From NCBI GenBank assembly GCA_000499405.2, contig HG738139.1, positions 8,580,616 to 8,644,615 of the forward strand: DNA of 64,000 bases, written 5' to 3'. This document shows, in pieces, positions 12,522-24,104 of the stretch. How positions within the stretch are numbered: position 1 is the stretch's first letter; the number at the start of each line of letters is the position of its first letter. The translations under genes and the position numbers were made by a program. The notes under the pieces were generated by a model. It worked only from the letters and a program-made list of their open reading frames with translations, was not told the origin of the DNA and ran no database searches. The stretch is from Onchocerca volvulus. Its lineage: Eukaryota; Nematoda; Chromadorea; Rhabditida; Onchocercidae.

Positions 12522-14106
12522 TTTTTTTAATGCTATGCTGAAAGAATGAAAAATTCTAAAGAATGAAAAAAAAAAATTTTTCTTAAACAAAATATCAAAC
12601 ACAGAATTCGTAACCACATTTAATTTGTAAATTTTTTTTTACAAATTTTTTCGTGCAAAAAGTGTATTTTTTTAAAAATTATCATCTTCAAAATATCTTA
12701 ATTAATTTAGTTAAATAAATTCTTATTTATTAGAAATTTATAATAATTTTATTTTGCATTGACTTATAAGAATAACTTTGGTGTAATATTTTAATTATTT
12801 TTAATTGATTTGATACATTTCTTGCGAATATTTAGCCACGTTCCAAGTAAATGACTAAGTATTCTTCATTTATCAATCAATTTTGGTTCAGATTTGAAAT
12901 TAAATTTCGATGGCTAAATCTCAATGTAGATCAGATGCTAAGTAAATAAATTCTAAATAGGTGCAATTATTTCTATATAGTGATATGTCATAGTTTATTT
13001 CTATGGAATGATATATCGAAGTTTATCTTTATAGAATGATATGTCATGGTTACGATGAAGACAAAAAGCCATAATTTAATCCAAAAATAGCAATCAAATG
13101 AGATGAAAAGAAAAAAAATGAAGAATTGCTTTGCAGAGAGTAATAAATAAGCTGATAACTCTCACTAATTTTAAACAAAGTGAGTGACATGACAACAACT
13201 GCATTTTATCAAAAAATATACAACTGCGCACTGTGAAATTAAACATAAACAATACCGCAAAATACCATTCTCTGACTATTTAACAAGTATAAAAAATATG
13301 AGTTTTTGACCTCAAGAGGGCCTGCCTGTACAATCATTAATGCTTTATTTATTATGGAATCACACACAATGTTTCAATGATGCTGGTACTCAACAACAGT
13401 TTAGCTTTTGCATACTAATTCGTTTCGAATCAATAACGGCCTTGCTTATAGATTGGCAATATTCTTTATTGCTTCGATATAATTTCTTTCAAATGATTTA
13501 GCAAGGTCCCGAGCACAGCGAATAAATTATTCACAAGTTATTCTGTTTATCAAGATTTCGATTTAAACTCTGAAAATAAATTTTGATAAATTGAATTTGG
13601 ATACAATTAAAAAGTAAGCGGATTTCCTTCTTCCGCGAAAACTTTGATTCCCATTCAATAGAAAAAGTCACTTGCTTGATGCTTTTGAAAATATAAATTT
13701 CAGCAGAATCTAGATCAGATAGTTGGATGTTGTCAACTGAAATCCAAAATTGCAATTCTTGTTCTCATCTCTAGCGATTATACCTATCAAATTTCCAACA
13801 ACAAAAATAGATTTCGGACAAACACTTCTTTCTAATTTGCCTATCAATGGATGAAATATCTTCTATTTTCATTATTAGAGTTATTAATTCTTTCTTCCAT
13901 AATAATTTCTTATCATAGCTCTCTCTTCTCATAGCCTTTTTAATCAATTCAATTATTCTTTCATAAAACGGAAAAGTTAAATAACTCTATGGGGCTCTTG
14001 GTATGGTATTCTTCTAGATCATTCCCTTTGTGTTAAGAAATTCGTTAGTTTGGTATTTTGCTCCATAATAGTCTTGAAAATTAGTTGGAATTGACTGGCA
14101 ATATCC
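12522..14106. other. Spacer upstream of clpX
   Basis: Strongly AT-rich. It holds the short tandem repeat at 12966-13049 and otherwise no supported gene. A 74-codon minus-strand open frame at 13531-13755 shows no recognisable motif. Confidence 0.5.
12966..13049. repeat. 28-bp tandem repeat, three imperfect copies
   Basis: Three copies with a 28-base period begin at about 12966, 12994 and 13022. They share the core TTTATTTCTAT...GAATGATAT. Copies differ by several substitutions, so the array is old or under no constraint. Confidence 0.75.
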
Positions 14107-14640
14107 TCAGGAAAGCCCCATCGAGCAACGATTCTTAATACGTGCAGTCTTGTCATTTACGATTAAAAATGGTTGGCGAGATGAATTCTCTGCCAATTCC
14201 AAATGCACCGCTTTCGTTCTCAAACATGTGAAGAGAGCTATCCATCTTTGGGCACTATAAACTTTGACAGAAAAAGGGCCTAGATAGTCCAGGCCAGCAT
14301 GTACAGACATGTTCTAGAGCTTTGACTCGAGTTTCTGGAAAATTGATAGTTTGAAAGGTCTAGTATGACTGATAGCTTGAATGGTCTAGTGGTCCAGCAT
14401 TCACAAGCCATACATTTGCTGAGGATTCGTTCGATTTCACTTCTCTTTGGCATCCAGAATTTGCAACTCATTTTAGAAAGAGTATGCACAATTCGAGCAT
14501 GGATCAAGTTTTCATGTTGCTGTTGTATGAGGAGCTCGGTTATTGGATTATGCCTTAGAAGATAAATACAGTGTTGTGTTTACCGCTATATTCAATTTCG
14601 AATTCTCCAATCGGCGTTTTGATCTCATAATTTTCTTCCT
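14107..14640 (-). mobile_element. BEL/Pao retrotransposon remnant (integrase region), decayed
   Basis: Overlapping minus-strand frames match the integrase segment of BEL/Pao elements. Upstream (about 14575-14400) is the HHCC zinc-binding part, with HARIVHTLSKMSCKFWMPK and the C..C pair in KCMACECW. Downstream (about 14310-14150) is the start of the catalytic core, with GLDYLGPFSVKVYS and AVHLELAENSS. The two parts are in different frames, with a short local duplication between them at about 14345-14400, and stops interrupt both ends. No terminal repeats, gag or reverse transcriptase are visible nearby. A dead fragment, not a functional element. Confidence 0.85.
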
Positions 14641-14970
14641 TGGTTATTAGGCAGTTATTCTTAGTATCTTTAACCGTTTGCTAAAAGATTTCTACTCATA
14701 AATTTAATGTTTTTCGTTGTATAATAAACTCCACTTGCTCATTTCTTCCTCGGTTATTCCTTCTAATTGCGCTTGTTTAATCAGCACCCATTATGCCAGT
14801 TTATATCAGTCACTTGTGAGTTGATCATTCACAGTTGAAAGATATCATGATTTTAATCATATTTTCTCCTTTTATCGCTAATTTTATGAATTTGAGAATT
14901 CAAGCAGTTATCCTAGTATTTCTAACCATTTGCTCAAACGTCTTCTACTTATAAGTTTACTGTTCTCTCT
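14640..14970. repeat. Two diverged copies of a ~70-bp segment
   Basis: The stretch at about 14650-14718 recurs at about 14900-14968. Both contain GCAGTTAT..TAGTAT.T followed by TAACC.TTTGCT.AAA. They abut the BEL/Pao remnant and may be part of its debris. Confidence 0.6.
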
Positions 14971-16223
14971 AAGATGAATTGTAACCTTCACGGTGATTTT
15001 TTCCTTCCGTTCATTTCTGGAATCTCCTTTGAAATTGAATTTCCATTGTGGCCAGTTGATTTCTTCTTCTTTTAACCATGAAAGCCCTTTCGATCATGGT
15101 TCATAATTTCCAAACTCTGTTGGAGATAATTCTTTTATTGCAATATCAACTGAATTATGCTCATTTGGAATACAGCAGAACATAATATATGCGAATCATC
15201 TTCAGGCCAAGAAATAAAAAGGTTCAAAAATAAGAGAAACTTTTGGGAATTCGAAAAAAAAGATATTCATCCCAATCGAGCAGTTAGGATGATGATAATG
15301 ATAAATGTTTGATCGAAAAGGATAAAGAGAATTTTATTTTGTGAAGTACTTTGCTTATTTGTTCCAAACTGAAACATATAAACTGGTTGCTTAAGTGCAT
15401 TGGGATCTGAGAGGACTTTTTTTTAGTCTTTCCTTCTTCATTAAAAATTCTGAGATATTTATTCACAATAAAATAAAATAAAAGCATGGATGGAAAACAA
15501 AAATACCTATCAGGGTCATATGTTTATTGTAATTTTGGAGAATTTGTTTGTGTAATAGCATTTTATAATGAATTTTTTCGTGGACTATTTGATCATGAAA
15601 CTCTATCCTTCATTTTGTTTTTATTTCTAAAAAAACGAATAGGCAAAAAATCCGACTTTCTTATGCTTTCACTCTGACATAACTGTTCATCAATTCTAGT
15701 ACTATTAAACATGACATCCTTGGCTAATACACTTTTTTATGGGAAAGACCTCTGAAATGAAACAAGGAGATATATAGATCCCATGAGATGTACATTACTG
15801 TCCACTTCGATTTTAGCTACTGACTTAACACTGGAAGCTTCGATAGCAACTTTTAATATTAGAATTTTAATACTAGAATTAACAAAGATATGCCATACCT
15901 TTGTTACTTATGATTTCAGTTAATAATGTAAATAACGTTAGACGATGTTCGCATAGAAATATTTACCTCCTCAACCAGAGTGATACCCTACGAATTTAGA
16001 GAAAAAAAGAAACTTTGGTCCTATTTCATTGAAATAAGACCAAAGTTTCTTTTACTGGAGTAAGAAAGATAAAAATAAAACACATTGAAACAGAAAAAAA
16101 ATTAAAAGTGAAAAAATTCATTGAAACAAAAAAGTAGTAAATATAAAAATATAAATCAACAAAAAATTAGGAATGATTGAATCGCTCGAAAATTTCAATT
16201 AGGTAAAGAGATCGATGTCGAAT
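14971..16223. other. Spacer downstream of GST gene
   Basis: No supported gene. A 63-codon plus frame (15486-15677) and a 67-codon minus frame (15284-15487) have no recognisable motif. The strong inverted repeat at 16005-16053 is listed separately. Confidence 0.5.
16005..16053. repeat. Near-perfect 23-bp inverted repeat with 3-base loop
   Basis: Arms at 16005-16027 and 16031-16053, loop ATT. The core GAAACTTTGGTC in the left arm returns as GACCAAAGTTTC in the right arm. There is one non-complementary position. Read as minus-strand RNA that position is a G-U pair, so the stem would be fully paired. It lies about 170 bases past the GST stop codon, on the transcribed side. Confidence 0.85.
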
Positions 16224-17700
16224 TTAGGCATTGTAATATCCACTGCCGTATACAAAATTTCCTAAATACTGTTTTATTTCTTGCATTGCCTGGATCTGCA
16301 ACAAAAGATAATTACGCTGTTGCCAACTTTGGTTTTTTGACAACTTTCAAAATCTCTAAAAAAAAATTGTGATGTTAATAATTGGAAGCCTTCAAGATAT
16401 TTTCCCTATGAAACTGAAAAGATAGCGATGATCTGTCACTCTCAACACCCCATTACTTCAAGTTTCCCAGTTCTTGTAGATTCTTACTTGTTTTTTAATT
16501 GTTAATTAATCGTTACCTCTCTCAGAGTTTGCATTCTGGTGAACCATTCTGAAAGTTTTGGAAAGTGATCTGGGAAATAATTGTGAAGGAAACTGTCGTT
16601 AATGGTTTGTCCGATCATATATAATCGTTGAATACACGGATACAAGACAATATCTGGCAAGCCGAATGTTTCGCCTATATTTATAAAATAAATTTAAATC
16701 AGAAATAAGGGACCGAAGTTGTAAATAAAATAGGAAGAAGACCTAAAAGGAAGGACAGTTTGCAGGAAATGTGAGCAATAAAGAACGGAAATAAAAAAGG
16801 GTCAAACCTGAATAAAAAGGAGATTCTAGCATTTGTTCAGCCTCGGTAAGCTCCATCGTAAGCATGGTGATATTGCCAGTTAGCTTTTTTGAATATGATA
16901 CTTTCCGTATTGCATCACATATCTATAATAGAAAGGTATTATCAAAAGTTCGGATAGATGAAGTTTTAAAAACTAATCGACGCACCGAATCTAGTTTAAT
17001 TGCCTCATATCGTTGCTTTGCTCTCAGATATGGTTCATCGGGCAAAATGCTGTTTTCCGAGAACACATCATCCAGATATTCCATAATTACTAGGGAGTCA
17101 ATCACAAGCTGTAATTTTATATTTTTGTCTTCGTAAAAAGTGACTTGTGTCCTCCGATATTTATAATTCCCATTTACTCAATTCTAATCACAACGTGTTT
17201 TGGCTTGATTCCCAAAAGTACAATAAATTATATATTAGAAATAAGTTAACATTGTCTTTTGTTCATGAAACCTCATGTGAAATGATTCAGCTTTTTGATA
17301 TAAATATCCGATTATACAATGAACCTCTCCATTATGTTCTACAGCTGGTAGAGCCCCTTCAGGATTCTTCGCGAGAAACCAGTTCATTTGATATGGGTGA
17401 TTAATATATCCAATGTCAAATCTGAAGCAAATGACAATGTTGACAATGAATTGTAACTAATAATTTACAAATAATATTGATAAATTCATTTCACGTGCTT
17501 AAATTTCAAAAGACTAACTGAATGCCTTTTTTATACGCAGCAAGGATGACACTTTCACCATACGGACAAAATGGCAGCGAATAAATCCGGACAGAGTTCG
17601 ATGAAGGTTCTGGATACTCTGTACTCAAATCTTGCTTTTGCTTTTTATTCCCTGTAAATCCTCCATTGATATTTTTTCATGCAATTATGCAAAATGTTAA
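16224..17700 (-). CDS. Omega-class glutathione S-transferase, 5' end unresolved
   Basis: Glutathione-dependent thiol transferase/reductase, probably cytosolic. Exons, 5' to 3': about 17660-17519, 17421-17325, 17108-16986, 16922-16808, 16674-16517 and 16295-16224, with consistent phases. The thioredoxin-like N domain carries FCPYGESVIL, where the omega-class catalytic Cys replaces the Tyr/Ser of other classes. Then come FLAKNPEGALPAVEHNGE (cis-Pro glutathione site) and LVIMEYLDD. The helical C domain has GETFGLPDIVLYPCIQRL and FPKLSEWFTRM. An ATG at about 17672 is out of frame with the catalytic exon by one base, across an A/T homopolymer. Either a first exon lies further upstream, joining at TTTACAG, or there is a one-base error or mutation. 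Filarial worms are known to have an omega-like GST (OvGST3 in Onchocerca); whether this is its orthologue is untested. Confidence 0.88.
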
Positions 17701-19909
17701 GTGTACTGCCATGAAGATAGTACTGTTATCTATGGCTGATAGATGGATCTTCCTGAATTCGCAACGATAGGTAATATCAATGTATAAAACAAGCAAACAT
17801 ATTATACTTTAGGACTACATTACACATATGATTCTATAATATCCTATAGAATATTTGCAACAAATACACCACTTTAGATGTCTACGAACTAGAAAAATAT
17901 TCTGTGTTGTAATAAATCCAACCTTGTTGAGGAAATCTTGACATAAATTGATTTAGACTGATTGCTGTCGCTATATCTGCGAATGAGAAACACAGGATGC
18001 TGTAATTGTTTCTATGAGAATAACAAAGATAAAAATTGTCAAGAACAAGATCTAAAAGGCTTCTCCAGCATTCTTTCTAACGAAGAATATATTCTATGTT
18101 TCTTGCATTCTGATATATTGTATTTTCGAATAGAAGATAGTCTCATTAGTGTTAACGAAAATTTTGTGAACATCATGGAATCAAAATTTGATAGAAAAAT
18201 ATAAAATTGATGAATCGTTCCCACAATCCTTCATGTCTTTTAGTCTATCATTAATATTCCTTCCTTAGATAAAAGCTGCAACAACCATCGAAGATTTTGG
18301 AATCGAAATATTTACCATTTATTCGAATCTAATTCAAGTTCCACAATGTACACATTTTTAATATCACCTACCATATCAATAATGAGCCAAACATTGTCGT
18401 ACAGTAATATTATCAGCTAACAAGGTGCAAATAGTTGCGCAGTAGCAATTCGATTGCAGGAAGAAGTCAAGAACAGAACGATGACCTTGTATAGCGATGT
18501 CACCAATGACGTTAGCAAGAAAAAATATTAACACCATAAATAAATTATTTATTGTTTTAAATTTATAATAAATGCTCCTTGCTATAATGGTCTATAAAGG
18601 CTTTCTCTCAAAATGATAGTTTTGGTTCTTTTTTTTTTTTAATAAAAGGCACCAATCATTTGAAGAAAGAAGCAACTCAAAACATAATAGAAAGCTTTTG
18701 TGAATCGTTTTATTTCATTAAGTTTCATGCTATTATTTGTAAAAGGTATTGCAATTTTTCAAGAAATTGAAAAAGAGAATGTGCATAAAAATGTGACACT
18801 GGCATTGGAATGCTCAGAATGTGATGCATGGCGGATCCTAAACCTATGTCTAAACGCCAAAGATCTAAAAAATGGCTTCAACTGCGAAATCCTGACCTTT
18901 TAAATCCTTCGGGGCTCCTCCTCCTTACCTGAACTCTAAACATATCGCCCAATGATTGGTTGACCTCACTTTGTTTATCTGTGAATATTAGCATATTGGC
19001 TGGAAAATCTTTACCCTTCTGCTTATCGGGTTGTTGGTCCGTTTGAATCTACGCGCTTTTTGACCTTTATTACTTCCTTGCTTATAATATTATCTTGGCG
19101 CTATTTGACCTTTAACATCCTCTTACTTATCCTTGCATCTTTTGACTTCGTCAAAATCTTCCCGCTAAAAATCTTCCCGCTATTTGACCTTTCCTTATAC
19201 AATTAATTGCATCTTTCGGATTTTTCTGACATTCTGTTCGTAAGAAAATTGAGACCTTCAAGAGGAAGGAATTGGGGATTATAGCAAAAAAAAGTATTTT
19301 CTTTCTTTAATTTAGATGATTGAATGGATTTTCTTGTACCTCTTTGTTGGAAATGGATTTGTATGATTCCCGGAAATAGATATAATTTTTCTTTGACTTG
19401 ATGTTTTCTTTCAATTATTTTGCTATTACATTATCTTTTGTAATAGTAATTTTGTAGTATTAGAGCTAGTTTTGAGTTTGTCTCATTTCGAGTGATTCTT
19501 TTCTTTTCGAAGTTTGGTTGAATCTCTGATGATGGTTGAATCCTTGACGATTTCCATATCGATGATAATATCGCCATTCATTCAATATGATTCAATAAAT
19601 TCATAATTTGCTGTCGTAATTGTTTCATTTTCTGAGAAATGCCTTTGTACACACCGTTCGGGTGATGTTACCGCATTTTATTGCAAGATTCAGATGCATG
19701 TTCGAGTATAAACGGCAACTTTAATGGATGTGAAGTTTCTTTAAGAGATTTCCTAGCAATTCCGTTTTTGAGGCACATTGAATGAGTACTGATATCCATT
19801 TACAATTTTCCGTTGCATAAGCTTGAACCGATATTATGGAAACCATTGTTATTAAAATTTAGTCTTTCGTTATTGAATTTGACTTACTTGATGTTTCTGC
19901 TTGAATTCG
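17701..19909. other. Spacer with TGACCT-rich stretch
   Basis: I find no gene. Small open frames at 17962-18204, 18039-18224 and 18700-18903 have no recognisable motif. From 18890 to 19190 the hexamer TGACCT occurs five times, often as TTTGACCTTT, at 18893, 18961, 19061, 19106 and 19185. The stretch may be old retroelement sequence, given the BEL/Pao remnant next to it. Confidence 0.45.
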
Positions 19910-20543
19910 TCATTTGGCAATACTTCTCATTCGTAGAGCGATAGATTGTTCTTGTTCAATGTTTAGCGTTGATTTCTCGAATGTTGGTGACTGAATTCTT
20001 GAATTCTCGTTGCTGTTAATTTCTAAGGATATAGTATATTTATTGATCCATTGAAGAATCTTCCGTGTAACATTTCTGCTAAGGCGTTTCTTGCTTTTCA
20101 ACCTCTTCCTCTCTTAAGCTTCTTTATTTTAGCTAATTTCCACATATCACAGAAGAATTTCTGGGTTATTGACTTATACAGTTCCTTTCTCATGTGGTGA
20201 TTTTGTCTGTAGGTTTCTCGGAGAAGTATGCTCTCTTGAGCTGATTTTCCAAGACTGGTTAAATATTCATTTCTCCACATTTCCCAAAGCGTATGTAAGG
20301 CTTTGAGAATGTTGGCCAATACTTCATAAGTTTTTCTTTACCACTTAGTTTATGAGGAATAAATTCATTCTGGTCATTATCGTTACTGGTGGAATAACTA
20401 GAAAAGCACTGGAAGAGACAAAATTCAATTGGGCGTGTGATTTCGTGTTCATCATAGTTTCCGTAGAGTTTAGCTTTATAATTAAGAAAATGGGGCCTTA
20501 TGTAGACATATAAATAGATCCTTATATTAGTGTGCTGTGCCAC
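19910..20543 (-). mobile_element. BEL/Pao retrotransposon remnant (C-terminal end of pol)
   Basis: The minus-strand frames match the very end of BEL/Pao polyproteins, downstream of integrase. ITRPIEFCLFQ at about 20440 is followed by LWEMWRNEYLTSL at about 20290-20250, then WKLAKI at about 20125, and finally NILYPLEIN at about 20020-20045. The pieces lie in different frames with at least one shift near 20100 and internal stops. The segment order is correct for one element read leftward. It cannot simply continue into the integrase piece at 14.1-14.6 kb, because the C-terminal part lies upstream of that integrase on the same strand. So these are two insertions, or a rearranged one. Confidence 0.75.
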
Positions 20544-22149
20544 ATCGATGTTGCATATTTTTTATCGGAATGGAGAGTATTTTTCTTTTTTTCGAAACTG
20601 CTTTTCTTATATAAAAAATTTAAGTTAATATTAGTTTAATTCGTAGGTTCATGACTTGCATGGTTATCCTGAAATGGATAATCTAAATGTACAATTTTCA
20701 TGACTGCAGAATGCGTTTGTGATTGATTCATACATGTTGAGATAGATTGAGGTTGTACATATTAAGATAATGGGATCACATTAAATGCAAATTCAAAAAC
20801 AATATTTGTGGAATGATGGTACCATAAACCGCAGGTGATCATTATTTAGTTCCTACCACACTTTTCCTCGTTAATAATGAAAAGCCACTATTTCGGTTTA
20901 TTGTTATTCGCAAAACATACGTGAAAACACCTGTACACAGCTTTTTCGGGTGAGCTCTCAGGAAAGCGAAATCTTTAAAAATTTGGCATTGTCGAAGTGC
21001 ATAGAGAGAGACGTTTTCGTAAAAACTTCGAAAAGGCCACTGTTTTATTCTGATGTCTATTTCCATCCATTTCGCTAGGTATACTAATAAGCGATGTCTC
21101 TTTCTTATTTTCCTAAAGATTTGGAGAAAACGACATTCAAAAATTGTTATATTTTAATCCATTTCCTCTTCCTTAATAATTTATGGATCGTATGTAAAGA
21201 TATGACACATGGGACATTTACTTGTACAAATATCAAGAATTCAAATACCATTCTTGAAAAAAAATAAGCTGAATCCACTATCCGTAGTAGTGCTACTCAT
21301 ACGACACAATTACCATCAAAAATGTGAACCCAAACTCTAATAAAATTTGGGAATATTTGCATATCTGTACAGTGAACTCCATCACAATTTCGTGTTTCTC
21401 AGAGTTCAGACGATTACAACCAATTAAAATATTTTGCTCTTGCTCATCCTCTAAATTTATTATTCTTTGGCTTTTTAGTGGAGCTTAAAATATTCTAAAT
21501 GTCATTCACATCTCAACTGTACGGACCTGTTTGTAGAATTCTCGTAATTTTCGGAATTTCACATTATACAATTAAAAAATGAATTTTTATAGAATTTTCA
21601 ATCATTATTTGCAAACAAATGCCTATCCTTTCTCTCTAGCAATCGCAATGTTGCAGAAGAGATTGGTCAAAACCAAATAATTCAGCAAACGATTTCCGGC
21701 TGTATTTCTGAAGAATTTAAATGTGGAACAAAAGATAAGCAAATTGAAAAAGCTTTATGTGTATAATAAAATTAGCAAATGCTTTGGCCCGAACCAATGC
21801 GTGTTATGCAGATCAGATCAAATATGAAATACTGGACACCAGTATTTACGAAAATGATAAATCCAAATGCTTCACCTGTCGCTTGTGCATCTCATCATAT
21901 TTGGATATCTGCTTCATGCAAAACCCACACCATCGCACCTGAAAAACAACCCTCCCCTTCCTAAAAAAAAAAAAGAAAAAAAATAAACTGTAAATCTTCG
22001 ACACGTAAGGCACATGGCAGGACTAAACAAGAACTGCCTAAGGGTAACACTTTACTTATTTCGAACCTTTGGACAAAAACGACACGCGGATCTCGGACAA
22101 AACTAATTCCAAAGATTTGTAAGTGACCCATTCCATGTCAACCTAAGTG
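20544..22149. other. Spacer, no supported gene
   Basis: AT-rich, with a 74-codon minus frame at 20842-21066 and two overlapping plus frames at 21757-21964. The second area (about 21640-21950) has better codon-like composition, but I found no consistent spliced model or motif. Confidence 0.45.
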
Positions 22150-22474
22150 TCAATAAAACTTATCGGGGCCCACAAATCGTTTCGAGAAGACTCGAGCCGA
22201 GAGCCTATCGTTCGCTGCCAAGCATTCCCGTAGTGCGTTGCACAAACACTCCAATAAATCCGGGATCGGGGAATCGGGAGAAGTTGACGCACTCGTTGGT
22301 GTACTAATCGAGGCCGTTCCCTCCACATTGTTTTTTGATATAAAGTCCCGGAAATGATTTGTTTGACAGAGGCGTAAGTTTGGCGTCGCATTAAACACAT
22401 TCTGTTGGTTTGGTTGAATAGAATGTAGTGGTCGTTGATTATCCCTATCAATATCCTCACATAAACAGTGTTTG
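22150..22474 (-). CDS. Possible terminal exon of an unknown gene
   Basis: An open frame of about 108 codons starts after a CCTCAG acceptor and ends at TGA. GC is clearly higher than in the flanks. The protein has a Ser/Thr/Pro-rich middle (ISTPTSASTSPDSPIPD) followed by an amphipathic stretch, LLECLCNALRECLAANDRL, and a basic end. A second frame on the same strand is also open for 105 codons over nearly the same bases; I prefer the first on composition. No ATG-bearing upstream exon was found between 22.5 and 23.0 kb. Function unknown. It could be a 3' exon of a gene whose other exons I missed. Confidence 0.35.
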
Positions 22475-23050
22475 CTGAGGCGTCACTGAAAAAACAAAAA
22501 CAGAATCACTGCCAGTAAATGGATGCTACGAATAATGTAATAAAGAGGAAATACAAAAATTTATTAAATTCTCGCATCTCAACGCTAAAGGTAGATGACA
22601 AGCATGCTGAAATCGAAAACAGTGCATCACTGAAAAATAAACTCTCTTCTTGAATAAATGAATACGCGTAATAATGAGATTATTGTCAACAATCCAACGA
22701 AAAATCAATGAGTAGCAGCAAAAAAGATTTCTTTTTCAAAGACAATCAGGGCACTCTCATATACACTCTGACCATACCTTAAAGCAACAAGTAAGCTATT
22801 ACTATATCAAACACACTAAAGCATCACATCAATCTTATATCTTCAATATCTTCTGCCTGATACCATAAATTTAACTGCATTTATATTTTCATATGGCAAG
22901 AATCATTAGCAGAAGAGATCCTCTCTTTAAAATCTGGAAGTATCGTTTGAAATTTTCGAGAGAGTGCAATAAAAACGATTACTGGAAAGGCAACAATTAA
23001 TAATTGAAATTTCCAAACAACGATAAAAATCTTCGATGATCCATACATCT

Positions 23051-24104
23051 TTATTGTGAACGTGAGCGAGAGGATCGCGCAGGTGATGCGGAATGTATCG
23101 GCGAACGAGATCGCGAACGAGAGGCCGATTTCGGACTGTACTTCGGAGAACCACGCGGAGATCGTGAACGTGACCTATAACGATCATCTATTGCTGCCTC
23201 CTTCACCCGAATGTATGATGTTTCACCCTGAAATATGTTATTTCTTATTCACATGTAGAATCATTCTTTTCATTTTTATGGGAACAATTAGGCTTCTAAG
23301 AATGACAAGTCGGATAGACTTAATTATTATGGAAGGTGACGTTTATGGCACTTTTGAGCGATACTTGGGCAAAACTGACCTCATGAGACTTGAATTTCGT
23401 GTCATCAAGTTTTTTGATTGCATATTTCATATCATCTTGTCTGGTGTATTCAACAACACCTGTTCCATCTTTGAAAACATCTGCATAACAAATGTCACCA
23501 GCTTCACGCATATGATCCTGAATAACAGTAAGTGATCATCTCTATCTTTCGGGACACAAATTTAATTCTCAGATGCAAAAACTCACTTTCAGATCTTGCC
23601 AAGAGCCTGTTACTGGAAGCCCAGTTACTAAAACACGATAACCACTACGACGTGGAGGACCACGAGGAGGTGGCGGTCTTCGATCACGTTCTCCACGATC
23701 AGGGCCATAGAGCGGACGACCACCTGGACCGCGGGGACCAACTCCGCGAGTCATCTCAACTCTGATTCGACAACCATCCAACTCATAACCATCACGTCCA
23801 CGAATAGCATCACGCGCATCACTGCAGTGAAAAAAAATTGGGAAAATGAACACTAAAAATAAGCAGGCTGTGCGCTACTATTGCTGCACTCTACAGTACC
23901 AATATACCAGTACTTTCATTTTATACAGCAAAAGACAAACCGCGGATCGTCAAACTCGATGAAAGCGAACGGTGCTCCACGTGTAAGTTTCACATCAATG
24001 AAATTGATGTGTCCATATTTGTAAAATAAGTCTTCCAAATCACGTTGTCTAATATCAGGTGGAAGATTGCCAATGTATACGCGACAATCGCGACGACCGG
24101 CCAT
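23051..24104 (-). CDS. rsp-3: SR splicing factor, SRSF1/ASF type (copy 1)
   Basis: Nuclear splicing regulator that binds purine-rich exonic enhancers. Exons: 24104-23941, 23821-23587, 23517-23380 and 23227-23051 (714 bases, 237 aa; human SRSF1 is 248). RRM1 has RNP2 VYIGNL and RNP1 APFAFIEF. A Gly/Arg/Pro linker ([12 protein letters not shown]) leads to the pseudo-RRM with the diagnostic heptapeptide SWQDLKD, which spans the exon 2/3 junction. The last exon is the RS tail, about 59 residues with RSRSRSP runs. An acceptor TTATTACAG stands 13 bases before the ATG, consistent with trans-splicing. A second copy lies 2.1 kb upstream on the same strand. By family knowledge these factors are controlled by SR-protein kinases and by autoregulated splicing; neither can be seen here. 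Confidence 0.96.

Noticed and set aside
23056..23535. 159-codon plus-strand open frame
   Set aside because: Antisense of the SRSF1 copy 1 RS tail and exon 3.
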